Assembly: GCA_000711775.1 (NCBI GenBank)
Contig: ARYC01017016.1
Span: forward strand, 1-64,000
From: Oxytricha trifallax
Lineage: Eukaryota > Ciliophora > Spirotrichea > Sporadotrichida > Oxytrichidae
Reading direction: 5' to 3'
DNA: 64,000 nucleotides
A program made the position numbers and the translations under genes. Of the stretch, positions 47,630 through 58,692 are shown one piece after another (within the stretch, counting starts at the first letter, position 1; each line of letters opens with the position of its first letter). Below the pieces are notes generated by a model. That model was not told the DNA's origin, searched no databases, and saw only the letters and a program-made list of their open reading frames with translations.

Positions 47630-48190
47630 AATGAGAAATTAAAATTAGTGAAAATTAAGGTATATTTATGATGAGGAATATTTAGAATTACTAGTTAAGC
47701 TTAAGCATGGTACAAGCATAAATTTAGAGTAAGTCAAGCCAGTAATGCATTATGCACTATAGCAAAGCTTTTACAAAAAAGTGCCTCAGTTATTATGTTT
47801 CACTATTTGTTTCTGTTCAGCATTCTATCTCAGGATATAGTAAACAACTTATAAGAAATATAAGTTTTCTAAGGCTCATATTGACTTACTCTGTGATTCT
47901 AAATTTTTAAATATTGGCACTCTTGAGCTGTGAAATTCTATCTCAACTTCCTGACATGCGCATCTCTTTATAAACTAGAGGGAATATTTTCAAAAGAAAT
48001 TGTTTTATTTTCAAGACTGTCTATAGAGTAAAGAGAGTGATTGATTTTACAGAGCAATTTTTTAAGAAATTATTTCAAACTCTATTTATAATTAAATGCA
48101 GAAATAAGTCTATAATAATATCAAGTTCATCGTACTGATGACACTATGTTTACCTTCAGCACCTTTATAAATAATTTATTGAAAAAAAAT
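47630..48190 (+). pseudogene. TBE-3 transposase N-terminal remnant
   Basis: It aligns with 22083-22660 of TBE-2 (ATGAGGAATATTTAG, then the helical N-terminus and FKTVYRVKRVIDF). Many substitutions and frame changes. It ends at the deletion join near 48190, just after the FNTFINN block. Confidence 0.75.
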
Positions 48191-48199
48191 GTGGAACAC

Positions 48200-49170
48200 A
48201 TTCGAATTTTAAGCATGATAATGTGTTTATGTTAGTACTCTACCTATATGAAAAAGTTTTACACACACTCATCTAAAGTAATGAAGCATAAGCAAAAGCA
48301 TTATTTTAGTGAGTTATTGATGCAAGATAAAGGTTCTCTAAAACTTGTATCCTCAAAAGAAAAATCAATACTCTTTAATCTTGAGGAGAGGTAGTAGGAG
48401 AGACTCTCGAGAGACAGAAGCTATTTTAACTGATGAATTAACCAGCAAGAAATACTTTCTTTGCATGTTTATAAGAGAGAGAGCAATTAATATTCCTAGA
48501 CTAAACTAAGTTGATCTTAGCAGTTTTATTAAAGACTACTTGCCTATACGTGTTCCTAACAAGAAAAAGTTCATAATTGTTTATGGTTCGCATAGAGATG
48601 ATATATAATTTTAATATTTTCGTTAAGAATTATCAGTAAAAATGAATTTTCTAACTAATATATGGTACTTAAAGAGGCTAGATGAAGAAATTGTTAGAAT
48701 TTACTTGAGCTAGATAGTGTTAAATTAGGATTTAGTTTCATCACACTAAAACTAAAGAAACATGAAATGACTCAGAGAGAATATCAATATAATAAAAGAT
48801 ACCCAGAAATATTGAATAATAAATCAGAGGAATTTGAGAATTTCAAGAGGTTTAATGAACTTGGATATGTTCATAGAGATTAAAAGTCTGTAAATTTTTA
48901 TGTTGATCCTCTTTCCATTATTAGTAGTTATCAATTTCAAAAGATGTATATGATTAAAGAATATAACATTAGCAATGCTTCTTGAGTCGCATAGTTACTT
49001 TCAAATCAGATAGTTATGCTAAGAATCATAAAAAGTAATGTATGTGAACAAAGAATTACAAAAATATAGAGATAAAATTTGTAAGAGAAATCCGCTATCT
49101 TCGGCAAAAAAAATTGAAGAAATGCTTAAGAAAAAGAGAGAAAGTGGAAAATTTAAGTTAAGCAAATAAT
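48200..49170 (+). pseudogene. TBE-3 zinc-finger/kinase remnant
   Basis: It begins at the second finger (FKHDNV, then a CTYMKKFYTHSSKVMKHK-like block) and continues through a decayed kinase domain: ELGYVHRD followed by a stop-like change, then VINFKRC. It matches TBE-2 rather than TBE-1 in wording, with many lesions. Confidence 0.7.
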
Positions 49171-49613
49171 ACTAATAAGACTCCAACTATACCCTACTAA
49201 TAAAATAATCAAAATATTTGAGGATCTTGGGGTTTTTACTTCCCACTAATTTATCAATTTTTTAAAATGGGATAGAAGAAATTTGATGTTGAACAAGATT
49301 TTCTTAAGAGTATTTAACTTACGAGTAATGCTTTAAGAGCTTCAGCCTTGTCTTGTGTCAATTTTTATAATCATCATTAAAATTATTTTGAAAAATTAAA
49401 TCTATAAAATTCATGATGACAATATTTTATCATACTTAAATGAATATATATATTTTTAAAAAATTGGTTTTTTTTTTAAATTTATTTTTACCCATAATTT
49501 GATAAAAGAACTTAAATCCTTATATTTAGAAAATTAATTTTTTCTAAAATATTTTAATGATGATATAAATTATAAATATGAATAATGATAGTTGTAAAGA
49601 TTCATTTCGAAAC

Positions 49614-50040
49614 TATTGTTGGAATACATTCGAAAGTGGAAAATTAAACATAAATTAATTTAAAGTAATAAGCCAAATTAGCAGCAGTCAAAGTTAGCTA
49701 AATTAGACTAACTTGGACTCAATTAATAGGGAATTTTAACATTAGTTGGATTTTACTATTGAAGGTACTTTCTTATCAATCGAATCCTTGGACTAAATAA
49801 CTTAACTTTATTTGGATTCGTCAAAACTCTATAAATTATATCCTTTAATTAAAATTGAGTAAATAGCTCCTCTATGAGATAAATAGTAGTACCAACTATT
49901 ACAAAGTACGGCTAATTAGAATTCTCTATTGAATAAATATAAGATCGTTTAAGTAAGCCAATTTATTTACTACTTATTTGATTTATAAAATAATTTTATT
50001 AAATTATAATTTCTCACTTTATAATGTATTCCTTCAATTA
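49614..50040. mobile_element. MITE copy 5, decayed
   Basis: The left tip is ATTGTTGGAATACATTCG and the right tip ATAATGTATTCCTTCAAT. The mirrored interior GGATTTTACTATTG... and GGACTAAATAACTTAACTTT is still detectable. Arm pairing is moderate. Confidence 0.65.
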
Positions 50041-51433
50041 CTGGCAAACAAAAGAAGCTTATTGGAAAAATGACACATTAAAAAGGAATGTATTTGACCT
50101 GCTATCCAAATTATTAATATTGTATAGAGATCATATAATTTAAAACCTCAAAACAAATCAAAAGTCCTAGAACGATTAACTCAGTCAATTTAAAAAAAAA
50201 ATTAGAGAAGTCTGTTTTCAGTAAAAAATATATTTTGGAGGAAAATTAACATCTAAAGATACAGAATCAAGATTTTTTATCTAAAATTAATGCAAATTCA
50301 TAACTTAATCCTACAATGTTTTCTTAGAACTTATATTATTCAAATAATATTAAATAAATTATTAAAAATAACTAATTTAAAATACAGTATAAGTAAATCT
50401 TCAAAATTCTACTGTAAATTAATAACTGTCTTAAAGAGATGATTGAAGTACCGATAATAATATAAAAATAAACCGAAAATAGAGAAATTTAATTAGATTA
50501 ATAATAATAAAATCATTTAAGTTGTAGTTAAAAGTCATTAAATTTGGCATTATTTATTTAATAAAGGTTTATTTTTGCTGAACTTTAAAATTGCTGTAGT
50601 AGGTACTATATATCTTATCGTTTGCCTAATTATCTTAACTTTATTTGAGTATTATAAACATTAGTAAGACTGCTGTTTGATGACAGTCGAGCATTAAGTG
50701 AAATCCAGCATAATTTGTATTATTTAAATATGCCAATATTCTAAAATTTTAATATTGCAACAACCGCTAAATTGATTCATTCTTTATTAAAATTATTAAT
50801 ATCTGAAATTTAAATTATATTTACATTAACAACAAAGAAAAAACTTAATAAGAAGTAAAAGTACAATTGAGTTAAGTTGACTAGATAAAATCAGAAATGT
50901 TTTAATAATTTAATATTTTAAATGAAGATATATGTAGATGAAGGGAAATTCTAAATTTTAAAATTATTATATTTAAACCCTATATTATTAACGGTAATTA
51001 TGATTAAAAATGTTAAAATGTAGGACTCTAAAATAAGAATCAAGTCGATCTCTTTAATTAACTTAAAGATAATCTTCATAAATAAAATCAACAATTGCTA
51101 TAAATGCATAAAGAATCTATTCGAGATATAAACACTTTAATATTCATTGTTAAACATTATACCCCAAATCTTATACAAATAAAATATGCTTATAATTATT
51201 TTTAAAATTTAATGTTATTATACAAAATAATATATAATAATTGGTTGAATATAGATTTTTAAAATAACCTATAAAATTACAAAAATAAAAATTAAATTTA
51301 AAATTATTCGAAATTTTTATGATTTTATTAGAATAATGAATTCAAATTTTAAGACAAAAAGAAATAATGGAAATAATGAATATATAAATAAATCAAATTT
51401 TCTCTGCATTATTAATAATCAAACGTTGAAAAA
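50041..51433. other. AT-rich spacer
   Basis: No gene is supported. Confidence 0.35.
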
Positions 51434-52266
51434 GTTATAAGAAGTCTGTAACTTTACTATCTCTTTCCTACCTCTGCTTGTTTTACCGCAAGAAGTATTG
51501 AAAATTTCTAGTCTTCTTTTAAGATAAACAATTTACCATTCATATCATTGCCCATCAATATTTGAAATTATAACTATACAGCCAAGTTTATTTTAAGCCA
51601 AGTCTTTCAACTTTTGAGCTGATAAATTAATGGTACTTAATTTCACATATTTAATTAAAAAATTGCATTTAAATTTTTATATTGAGGTTATTCTCATCAA
51701 CGCAAGACCTTGTAAAAGTTTTAGTAAAATAAATTGGAATATATTCTATAAAAGTTTACCTCATATTACTTAAAACAAAAATTTAATAATTTTAAGATTA
51801 ATATTAAGTTAATTAATTATTTTAGGTTGATATTTAAATCAAATACATGGATTTACTATATTTTCGGAAGAGTGAATATTCTTTTTTTCCCATTAATTTA
51901 TCAGTAGTATTTATTTCAGATAATATTCCTCTTCTCTATTAATAAATTTTGAGATACTATTCCAATTTATTTTACTAAAACTTTTACAAGGTCTTGCGTT
52001 GATGAGAATAACCTCAATATAAAAATTTAAATGCAATTTTTTAATTAAATATGTGAAATTAAGTACCATTAATTTATCAGCTCAAAAGTTGAAAGACTTG
52101 GCTTAAAATAAACTTGGCTGTATAGTTATAATTTCAAATATTGATGGGCAATGATATGAATGGTAAATTGTTTATCTTAAAAGAAGACTAGAAATTTTCA
52201 ATACTTCTTGCGGTAAAACAAGCAGAGGTAGTAAAGAGATTGTAAAGTTACAGACTTCTTATAATT
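51434..52266. repeat. Large inverted repeat, ~309-bp arms and ~214-bp loop
   Basis: The left arm (51434-51742) and right arm (51957-52266) are nearly identical reverse complements, including GCAAGAAGTATTGAAAATTT and CATCAACGCAAGACCTTG. There is no transposon-like tip. The right arm overlaps the end of the coding-like frame at 52134-52720, so the left arm may be an inverted duplicate of the 3' part of a gene segment. Confidence 0.8.
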
Positions 52267-52720
52267 ATATATGACCTCAAACAAGAAAACTAATTTAAGG
52301 TCGATTAAGCTTCTATTGTTGAGAAATTTTGAATGATACAATACAAATTGTTTTTGTGCATTTATATATTTTTAGAGCCTGGCTACTAATAATTTCTTTA
52401 CTCGTGGATATTTTTGGACTGTAAGTTGAGGCGATGCTTCTACATACTCTGCTCATGTTGATGCTAATTTTCGATTAGTATATAATGATATACCATTCCT
52501 GTTAGAGTTATCTCTCCTTGTTTTAAAGTATACGACCTTATTCCTTAATATCCTGCCTATATCTTTTACTCACGGAACTTGAAGCAGTTTGTTGATACGC
52601 TCACATTTCCCTCACATTCAGCTTTTTTATAATTTTTTCTCAAAGATTTATTTTTATATTCATCATATTCAAACTGAATGCAGATCTTATATTAATTCTT
52701 TTTGTTATTATTTGATTGAA
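52134..52720 (-). other. Coding-like island of ~190 codons (probable MDS)
   Basis: The minus strand has no TGA from about 52720 to 52134-52136. It reads KNQYKICIQFEYDEYKNKSL, then VSVSTNCFKFREQ, GIRSYTLKQGEITLTGMVYH and Gln-rich text (ENQHQHEQSMQKHRLNLQ), with TAA/TAG codons at Gln-rich places. The last ~45 codons lie in the inverted-repeat arm. No family is recognised. It is the longest uninterrupted host-like frame in the window. Confidence 0.45.
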
Positions 52721-53380
52721 GGATTATTTAGTTTTTACTAAAAACTAAATATTGATTTTTATGTAATATAGTAACATTTAATTAATATCTTCAATTATTT
52801 GAGATTATACTATTTATGATACTGCTAAAATTTACCCTTCCTATCATTTTTCGACATAAAAAAATATATTAGACAAGAATTGCATTAAAATAACTTTGAG
52901 GCTTATAAAATTGAGCTCTCAATTTTATACAACTTATTGTAAACAAGCTAAAATTAAAAAATAATTCTTAAATCTATCAATTAAATAACTTTAAAATGTT
53001 AAATAATCTAAAATAATGCCACTTTGCATAGAAGTTCAAAATCTATCTGAGTTTTTGATAAAGCATACCTAGATCTGGTAGTTACTTAGTAACTGAAGAC
53101 AAATCTAGTCAGGCAATCCTAAATATAAGCTCATAAAAATATAAATTTATATATAAACATATGAGAAAATTTAGTTGTTCTTATAAATTCTTTTCATTTA
53201 TAATTTTAAATATTTCTTAAACATAAAGAAAATTTTTACATATAATATTATTGAATATTTCATGATACTTAACTTAATTATTTCTAAAGATTTATATTTT
53301 TAATTTCTTTAGAATTTCTATAGTCACAAAATAAAAAGATGTTATCGAAATAATAATTTTTTTATAATTTATAGTAGAAA
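52721..53380. other. AT-rich spacer
   Basis: Nothing is recognised. Confidence 0.35.
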
Positions 53381-53778
53381 TACATTTGAATTCAGAAAAC
53401 TAAGTATAAATTAATTTAATATATAAATCAAAATCGAAGCAGTTAAAGTTGGCCAATTTAAACGATATTGGGCTTATTCGATAGAAAATTGAAAATTAGC
53501 TGGACTTTATTATTGGCTGTACTATTTTATTGCATTCCTAAGCGAGTTAACTCGACTTTAATGTGAGTAGTATATAATTTAATGAATTAAAAGGTGTTTA
53601 ATTGAAGATGAGTTATCTTGCTACAAGGATGCGATAAAATAGTACCTCCAATAATAAAGTCCAGCGTATTTTCAATTTTCTATCGAATAAGCCGAAGATC
53701 GTTTAAATTAGCCAACTTTAACTGCTACGATTTGGATTTATAATAAATTAATTTTCCAAATTAAAATGTATTTTTATA
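53381..53778. mobile_element. MITE copy 6
   Basis: The tips are ATAGTAGAAATACATTTGAA and its inverse. Mirrored blocks are GCAGTTAAAGTTGGC and GCTGGACTTTATTATTGGC. The centre lies near 53580. Confidence 0.7.
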
Positions 53779-54409
53779 AAAATAGTTTTTATTGTTACGT
53801 AATTGCTTAACAAAAGATCAAATGCAATATTTTTGTAGAACATCTTGGCAAACAAACTAATAATACATTATTTATATGAGTTGTACATTTTTAAAAAAAA
53901 TAAAACCAAAAGAATAGAAAATTTTATAAAAAGATAATGTTTAGAAAATGAAAATTGCATGCGGAATATTTTTTAAATAATTTTTTTTAATCCTTTACCA
54001 ATTATCCTAAGAATTAAAGAGAAGATGGCATATATATATATAATGATATTCCTATTGGATTCAATTAGAGATTCAAACATAATACCCCTTAATTAGATTT
54101 TTTAGTGATTTAATTTGCAGAGTATACTTTTGGTCTTATTGGGATTAGTAGAGAAAAAAAGTAGGTTTTGTATGAATTAAAAGAATATTTAATGAATATT
54201 TGGCAATTAATTCAAGGGAATTTTATCTACTTATACTTGCTGGACTTCTTGAATCTTGTTCTCTATAGTGATTCAAGTATGCCATCTAATGATTGCCTAG
54301 GATTTGACGGAGCTCTCACGATTATCATCTCTACTATGATTTTAATTAGTTAACAATAAATCTTCTTTCTTTATATGCTATTAAGCAAAACAAAATAATT
54401 ATTTTTCAT

Positions 54410-55205
54410 GCTGTGTGCCAGAGTATGACATGCTTTCCATATTGTCCCCTAATATAATTGCAGAAACTGCCCATACAATCCTTTAGACTGAGCCATTCGT
54501 CCATTTTCTCTTATTGAAAATTAACTAGGTGTTCCAAGAACCTCTGCTATGGTTACAATCCCTTACCTTATGGCTCTATTGAAATCGACGACTACCACTT
54601 CTAATTAGCAGAGGTCCAATTTTACATTTTCAGGCTTCAAATCTCTATGAACATATCCAAGTTCATGCAACTCCTTGTCACCCTTAATCATATCTGAAAG
54701 AATATCATTAAAATCATTTGGGTATCTATTATGATAAAGATTTCTCTCAGAATCATTCAAAATTTATTTTCCTTATTGCGATAAATAAATAGATTAAAAT
54801 GACTTCATTTAACTTAAGGAAGTTTATGGAATCTTTTTCTAAGCCTCTCTTAAAATTATATATTCGTTAGCAAACTCATTTTAGTACTGTTCATTCTATA
54901 TTGGATATCTGAATAGGTACAACTTGTATGCATAATCATCAACCTCTATGAGCTTTCCTTTATTAGACACACTTATATGCAGGTAATTTTCAATACAACT
55001 ATTAAAATTAATCGCATTTAATGCAGGAATTTTATTGATCTGTCACTTGATTTTCTCTTGTATATCACTTTCTGACTCAATAGTGTATGATTTTTTTTAG
55101 CTGGTTCTAGTTTTTGAGTCTCTTATTCTCAAATTAAGAATTTGCTAAGATGATTCTTTTCTATATGCCTTTTAACTTGCTAGTCTAATAGAAAGTGTGC
55201 CCAAT
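54410..55205 (-). pseudogene. TBE-4 zinc-finger/kinase remnant
   Basis: The minus strand shows the end of the second finger (KRHIEKNHLS), a decayed linker, ELHELGYVHRDLKPENV, a VVVDFN-type block and GTPS-type sequence before the kinase end. The HRDLKPEN loop is intact, as in TBE-2. Multiple frame changes. Confidence 0.75.
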
Positions 55206-56059
55206 CACTCTTTAAAAAATCGGTTAAAATTCTTAAAATGAGTGATTTAACAAATATAGTGATTGTGTAAAAATCACAATGTATATGAATTTTAAGTTAA
55301 AGTATAATTAAGTAAGATTAACGTTGAGTAAATATATAAGTTATTAAATAATATGATAAGTTCAATAAAGTGGTATGATTTAAAAATAAAGAATTATTAA
55401 GCTTTGCTTTGAAATATGAATAATAATTTAGTGATCCTTAGTCTTTAAAGTTTTAATTTTTATTTAAATATATTTTATCAAAATTAAAACTAATTAAGGA
55501 TTCAAACAACTCTCTATAGATTAATACTAAGTCGATATAGATTTATTATAAGTTGATTTAGAAAGTTTTTGATTCATGATTATACTAAAAGAATAATTTA
55601 TTATCCACAGAAAAGACATATTAGGGATTATCAGAACAATATTCTTCACTTTTTGAATTTAGTAAAATCTATATATAATTAAGATAAATTCTAAAAAGAA
55701 AATATTTATTTAGATTAAATTATATAATAGAGCATAAGCTCAGAATTAACTAATTTTTTAAGAAATATATTAGTATAAATATAAGATGATAAAAGTGAAA
55801 TTATTTTAGATTTAGTAAGGAAAGAGTATAATTGAAGTATATATTATACATTTTATTATTTATATATTTAATGGACGCGTTACCAACTTTTTGAAAGTTG
55901 GTAACGCGCTTGAAAATTATTATAATTATCTCAAAATGCATCATTATAGATTTTAATTGATATGGAAAAGAATGAATACTATAAAGTTTTAGAATCTAAA
56001 ATGTAGTCAAAATTAACATAAAGAACCTTAATTTTTTTGCAGGATAATTAAAGAACCAG
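55206..56059. other. AT-rich segment inside TBE-4
   Basis: There is no TBE gene match. It holds the GC-rich hairpin at 55876-55908. It could be an insertion or heavily decayed TBE sequence. Confidence 0.35.
55876..55908. repeat. Perfect 15-bp-stem hairpin (CGCGTTACCAACTTT)
   Basis: The arm CGCGTTACCAACTTT, the 3-nt loop TTG and the exact inverse arm stand in otherwise AT-only sequence. Function unknown. Confidence 0.8.
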
Positions 56060-56290
56060 AATTGAAGTGCTAAACAAGCTAGCAGACAGTGTCACCTAAT
56101 ATTTGAGGCCCTCTTGTGTAATAATTTTCTATAGCTTCATAAATCAATACTGGTTTGATTTAGTCTATATTAATACTCGTTCCATACCTAAGCTTAAGCA
56201 GTAAGTCTAAATATTTCTAATCATAAATAGACCCTAATTATCGCTAATTTCTATTTATCATTTTGTAAATTAGCCTTATTTCTCTACTAA
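56060..56290 (-). pseudogene. TBE-4 transposase N-terminal remnant
   Basis: It corresponds to the first ~75 codons of TBE-2 transposase (LDLLLKLRYGTSINID, then a variant of the HTH-like block). It ends at the AT-rich segment. The position homologous to the first TGA of TBE-2 reads TTA here. Confidence 0.7.
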
Positions 56291-56362
56291 CCCAATAAGA
56301 CCCCTATTATACCCTACAAATCAAATCACTAAAACATCTTATTAAGGGTTTTGGAATTTTAA

Positions 56363-56818
56363 TAGACTTTGAAAATGTTTACTTTTAGAAATATTTTAGT
56401 AGAGAGCGACATTTTCACTTATAAAAAGGATTAAAGTATTAATAAATCTATTGTTGATGATAAAAATTAAGAAAGTTAAGCTAAAAATCTTTCCTAATCT
56501 AATGAGTTTGAAGTTGTTTATTTCAATAATTTCTTACTTAAATTGCCAAACAAAATTAAAAACTACTAATTTTAATTTTATAATTAAAAAACATTCTTAA
56601 TTTAATTTGATTTAAATATTAGTCTTGTTTGATATTTTTATTTTTTTAATTTTATTATATACAAAAAGGTTTTTTTAATGCTTGAAAGGGATATTTGGGA
56701 TCAATATAGGTATCAACTATCTAGACTTGATACGATATTAAACATTTGTATTTCATTTAATATTTCGTACTTTAATGTGTATGCCTGAGGATAGCAGACT
56801 TGTAAGATACGAAAAGAT
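56363..56818. other. Non-TBE spacer in the left arm
   Basis: AT-rich DNA between the TBE-4 right end and the truncated next TBE. No gene. The TBE match resumes at about 56819 (TTACCTATCGATACAG). Confidence 0.4.
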
Positions 56819-56910
56819 TTACCTATCGATACAGTAGACTTTATTAAATGCTCAGCGAAGAGAGTAGATAACTAATTAGCTTAAAATTGTGCTAAAGAAG
56901 GGAGAGTGAA
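56819..56910 (+). pseudogene. TBE transposase C-terminal scrap (left arm)
   Basis: It encodes LPIDTVDFIK and the following residues to GRVNIYK, matching the last ~30 codons of TBE-1/TBE-2 transposase. Everything upstream is missing. Confidence 0.75.
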
Positions 56911-57741
56911 TATATATAAATGAGTTTTGTAGTTAAGTTAATAAATAGAAAAGTTACATTTAAAATTCTTTATAGTGAGCTGGCTTCTATTTCTTTTTAT
57001 CTACTTCTTGCATCCCTCCTCCTAAGTTTTTTCTCTTGCTGCCAGCTCCAGCATCTATGTTCATTGACTCTGGAGGATAAATATTTGAATAAAGTCTCTT
57101 GCTAACTTCATACTTTGTCTGCGACTTTCGCTCTCTGTGAAGCTTGCTCTATTCCTTCATCAAGAAGATGCCAGTACCAGATTTTTCTAAAGAATTAAGC
57201 TTGAAATCTTACTTGAAATATATGGGTGCTTCTGCATCTCTGATAGCCAGCTCTAACTTATCTTGATCCCCTGTTTATCCTTATCTTCTGAAGAGATGCT
57301 ATACCTTTTCTTAAGATATTCTTGAATAATTTCTTTCAAGTAATCACCTTTAATTGTTGCAAGTATGCGAAAGAAATAGTTTCTTTCAGGTAGTTTATTT
57401 GACAACTGCTTCTTAGTAGGCAGGTACTGCGAAACCTCTGGGTCATTCATAGCATCATCATATAAGTTAGTCACTGAGATTTCTGGATAGCTTGGAATCT
57501 CTGCAAACTTTACATCTTAAGTTTTCAAAGCTTTCTTCTCTTCGCAGAGTATCGCTCTTATAAATGAAATTTTAGTACCTTTCATCGTTGGCAGAAACAA
57601 ACCAACTACATAATAAAGATTAGACACTTTGATTTCATTACCTTGCTGCACCAGGTAGCGGTGCAAATCCTCCTTGCTTCTAAATCTTTGAATCAATTCT
57701 TGTGCTTGCCCTCTTTTCATTGCATAATTCATTGAATCCAT
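56852..57741 (-). CDS. TBE 22-kDa gene, left palindrome arm, open with stop-loss
   Basis: It starts MDSMNYAMKRGQ. Exon 1 is 57213-57741, the 26-nt intron 57187-57212, and exon 2 runs to 56852. No in-frame TGA occurs until 56852-56854. The normal stop seen in TBE-1 and TBE-2 (ATG-TGA) is ATG-TAA here, read as Gln, so about 33 residues are added across the convergent transposase scrap. Conserved blocks are GLFLPTMKGTKISF, LPTKKQLSNKLPERN, GTGIFLMKE and MNIDAGAGSKRKN. Function unknown. Confidence 0.8.
57187..57212 (-). other. 26-nt intron in the left-arm 22k gene
   Basis: It reads GTAAGATTTC to TTCTTTAG on the minus strand, at the same site, length and phase as in TBE-2. Confidence 0.8.
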
Positions 57742-57818
57742 CTTGTTTACAGATATAAGAAATTATATTAAAATTTAAGTTTATTGATTTCAATTATATA
57801 GCTCTGTGAAACTTACTA

Positions 57819-58236
57819 TTGTAGGAATACATTTGATTTGGGAAAATAAATTATAAATTAATTAATTAAATATTAAATTCGTGGCAGTTAACTTTCTGGA
57901 AACCTAGACAATATGGTACTTGTTCGATAGAGAATTAAAAATCAGCTGGATTTTACTATTGGCGGTACCAATCTATCTCATCGTAGAAGTGAGATAACTT
58001 GGCTTTAAAATTTGACATTAAAATCAACTAAACAAATCACTAAAAATTAAAGTCAAGTTATCTCACTTCTACGATGCGATAGATGGGTACCGCCAATAGT
58101 AAAGTCCAGCTGATTTTTAATTCTCTATCGAACAAGTACTATATTGTCTAGGTTTCCAGAAAGTTAACTGCCACGAATGTAATATTTAATTAATTAATTT
58201 ATAATTTATTTTCCCAAATCAAATGTATTCCTACAA
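57819..58236. mobile_element. MITE copy 7 (418 bp) with TA target duplication
   Basis: It reads TTGTAGGAATACATTTG at one tip and the inverse at the other, flanked by TA on both sides (57817-57818, 58237-58238). The arms pair almost completely. TBE-1 shows the unfilled site (ATTTAATAGTAAG near 15840), proving an insertion into the 22k/57k promoter region of this TBE before the palindrome formed. Confidence 0.9.
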
Positions 58237-58238
58237 TA

Positions 58239-58692
58239 TTAAATATGGGCATCCTGTAGGAGGACAACCTCTAAGAAGGATATGGAGAAGATTTTGAGAA
58301 CTGGTTTCAAACTTGAGAGATTGATATAAATTTCTACTGTTATAGTTCCATATTATTAAATTTAAATCATTACGTACTTAATTAGGAGCAGCTCCTAAAA
58401 TGCTAGAACTTAATTAGGAGCACCCTAATTTTAATCATAAAATCACAAAATACCTCTTAAAGCAGTACATACTTAATTAGGTACACCTCCTAAATCGGTA
58501 CGCACTGTAATCAACTTATTATTGATAGTAAAAATGTTTACTTTCTCACCCATATTTAGAGCTGGTTCGTCTCTTAGTGCTAATTTTTCTTGCTAATACT
58601 CTAAAAACCTCCCTTCAAACTTATATGCAAAGCTCTCTTATGAGCTCTGAGTTATAGATGCAGTTTTTTTTATTTTAACTTCAAATTTAAAT
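58239..58692. promoter_or_regulatory. 22k/57k intergenic repeats, left arm
   Basis: About 58370-58510 carries units of the CTTAATTAGGAGCA / CCTAATTAAGTAC type in both orientations, as in TBE-1. The MITE now separates this region from the 22k start. Confidence 0.5.

Larger units (their letters stand above)
47533..49237. mobile_element. TBE-3: internally deleted TBE (1.7 kb), ACT target duplication
   Basis: The left end (degenerate AAAAACCCAAAAATCCTTA) follows ACT at 47530-47532. The right end (TTGGGGTTTTT) precedes ACT at 49238-49240. Inside, the 5' half of a transposase is joined directly to a zinc-finger/kinase gene. The transposase C-terminus, the whole 22k gene and the 57k N-terminus are missing, about 2.2 kb relative to TBE-2. 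Confidence 0.85.
54074..56361. mobile_element. TBE-4: degenerate TBE
   Basis: The left end keeps CAAACATAATACCCCTTA after ATT, and the right end keeps TTAAGGGTTTTGGAATTTT; both are decayed telomere-type tips. It carries a kinase-gene remnant on the minus strand at left and the transposase N-terminus on the minus strand at right. Between them lie about 850 bp of AT-rich sequence with no TBE match. No matching target duplication remains. Its right end is included in the palindrome. Confidence 0.75.
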
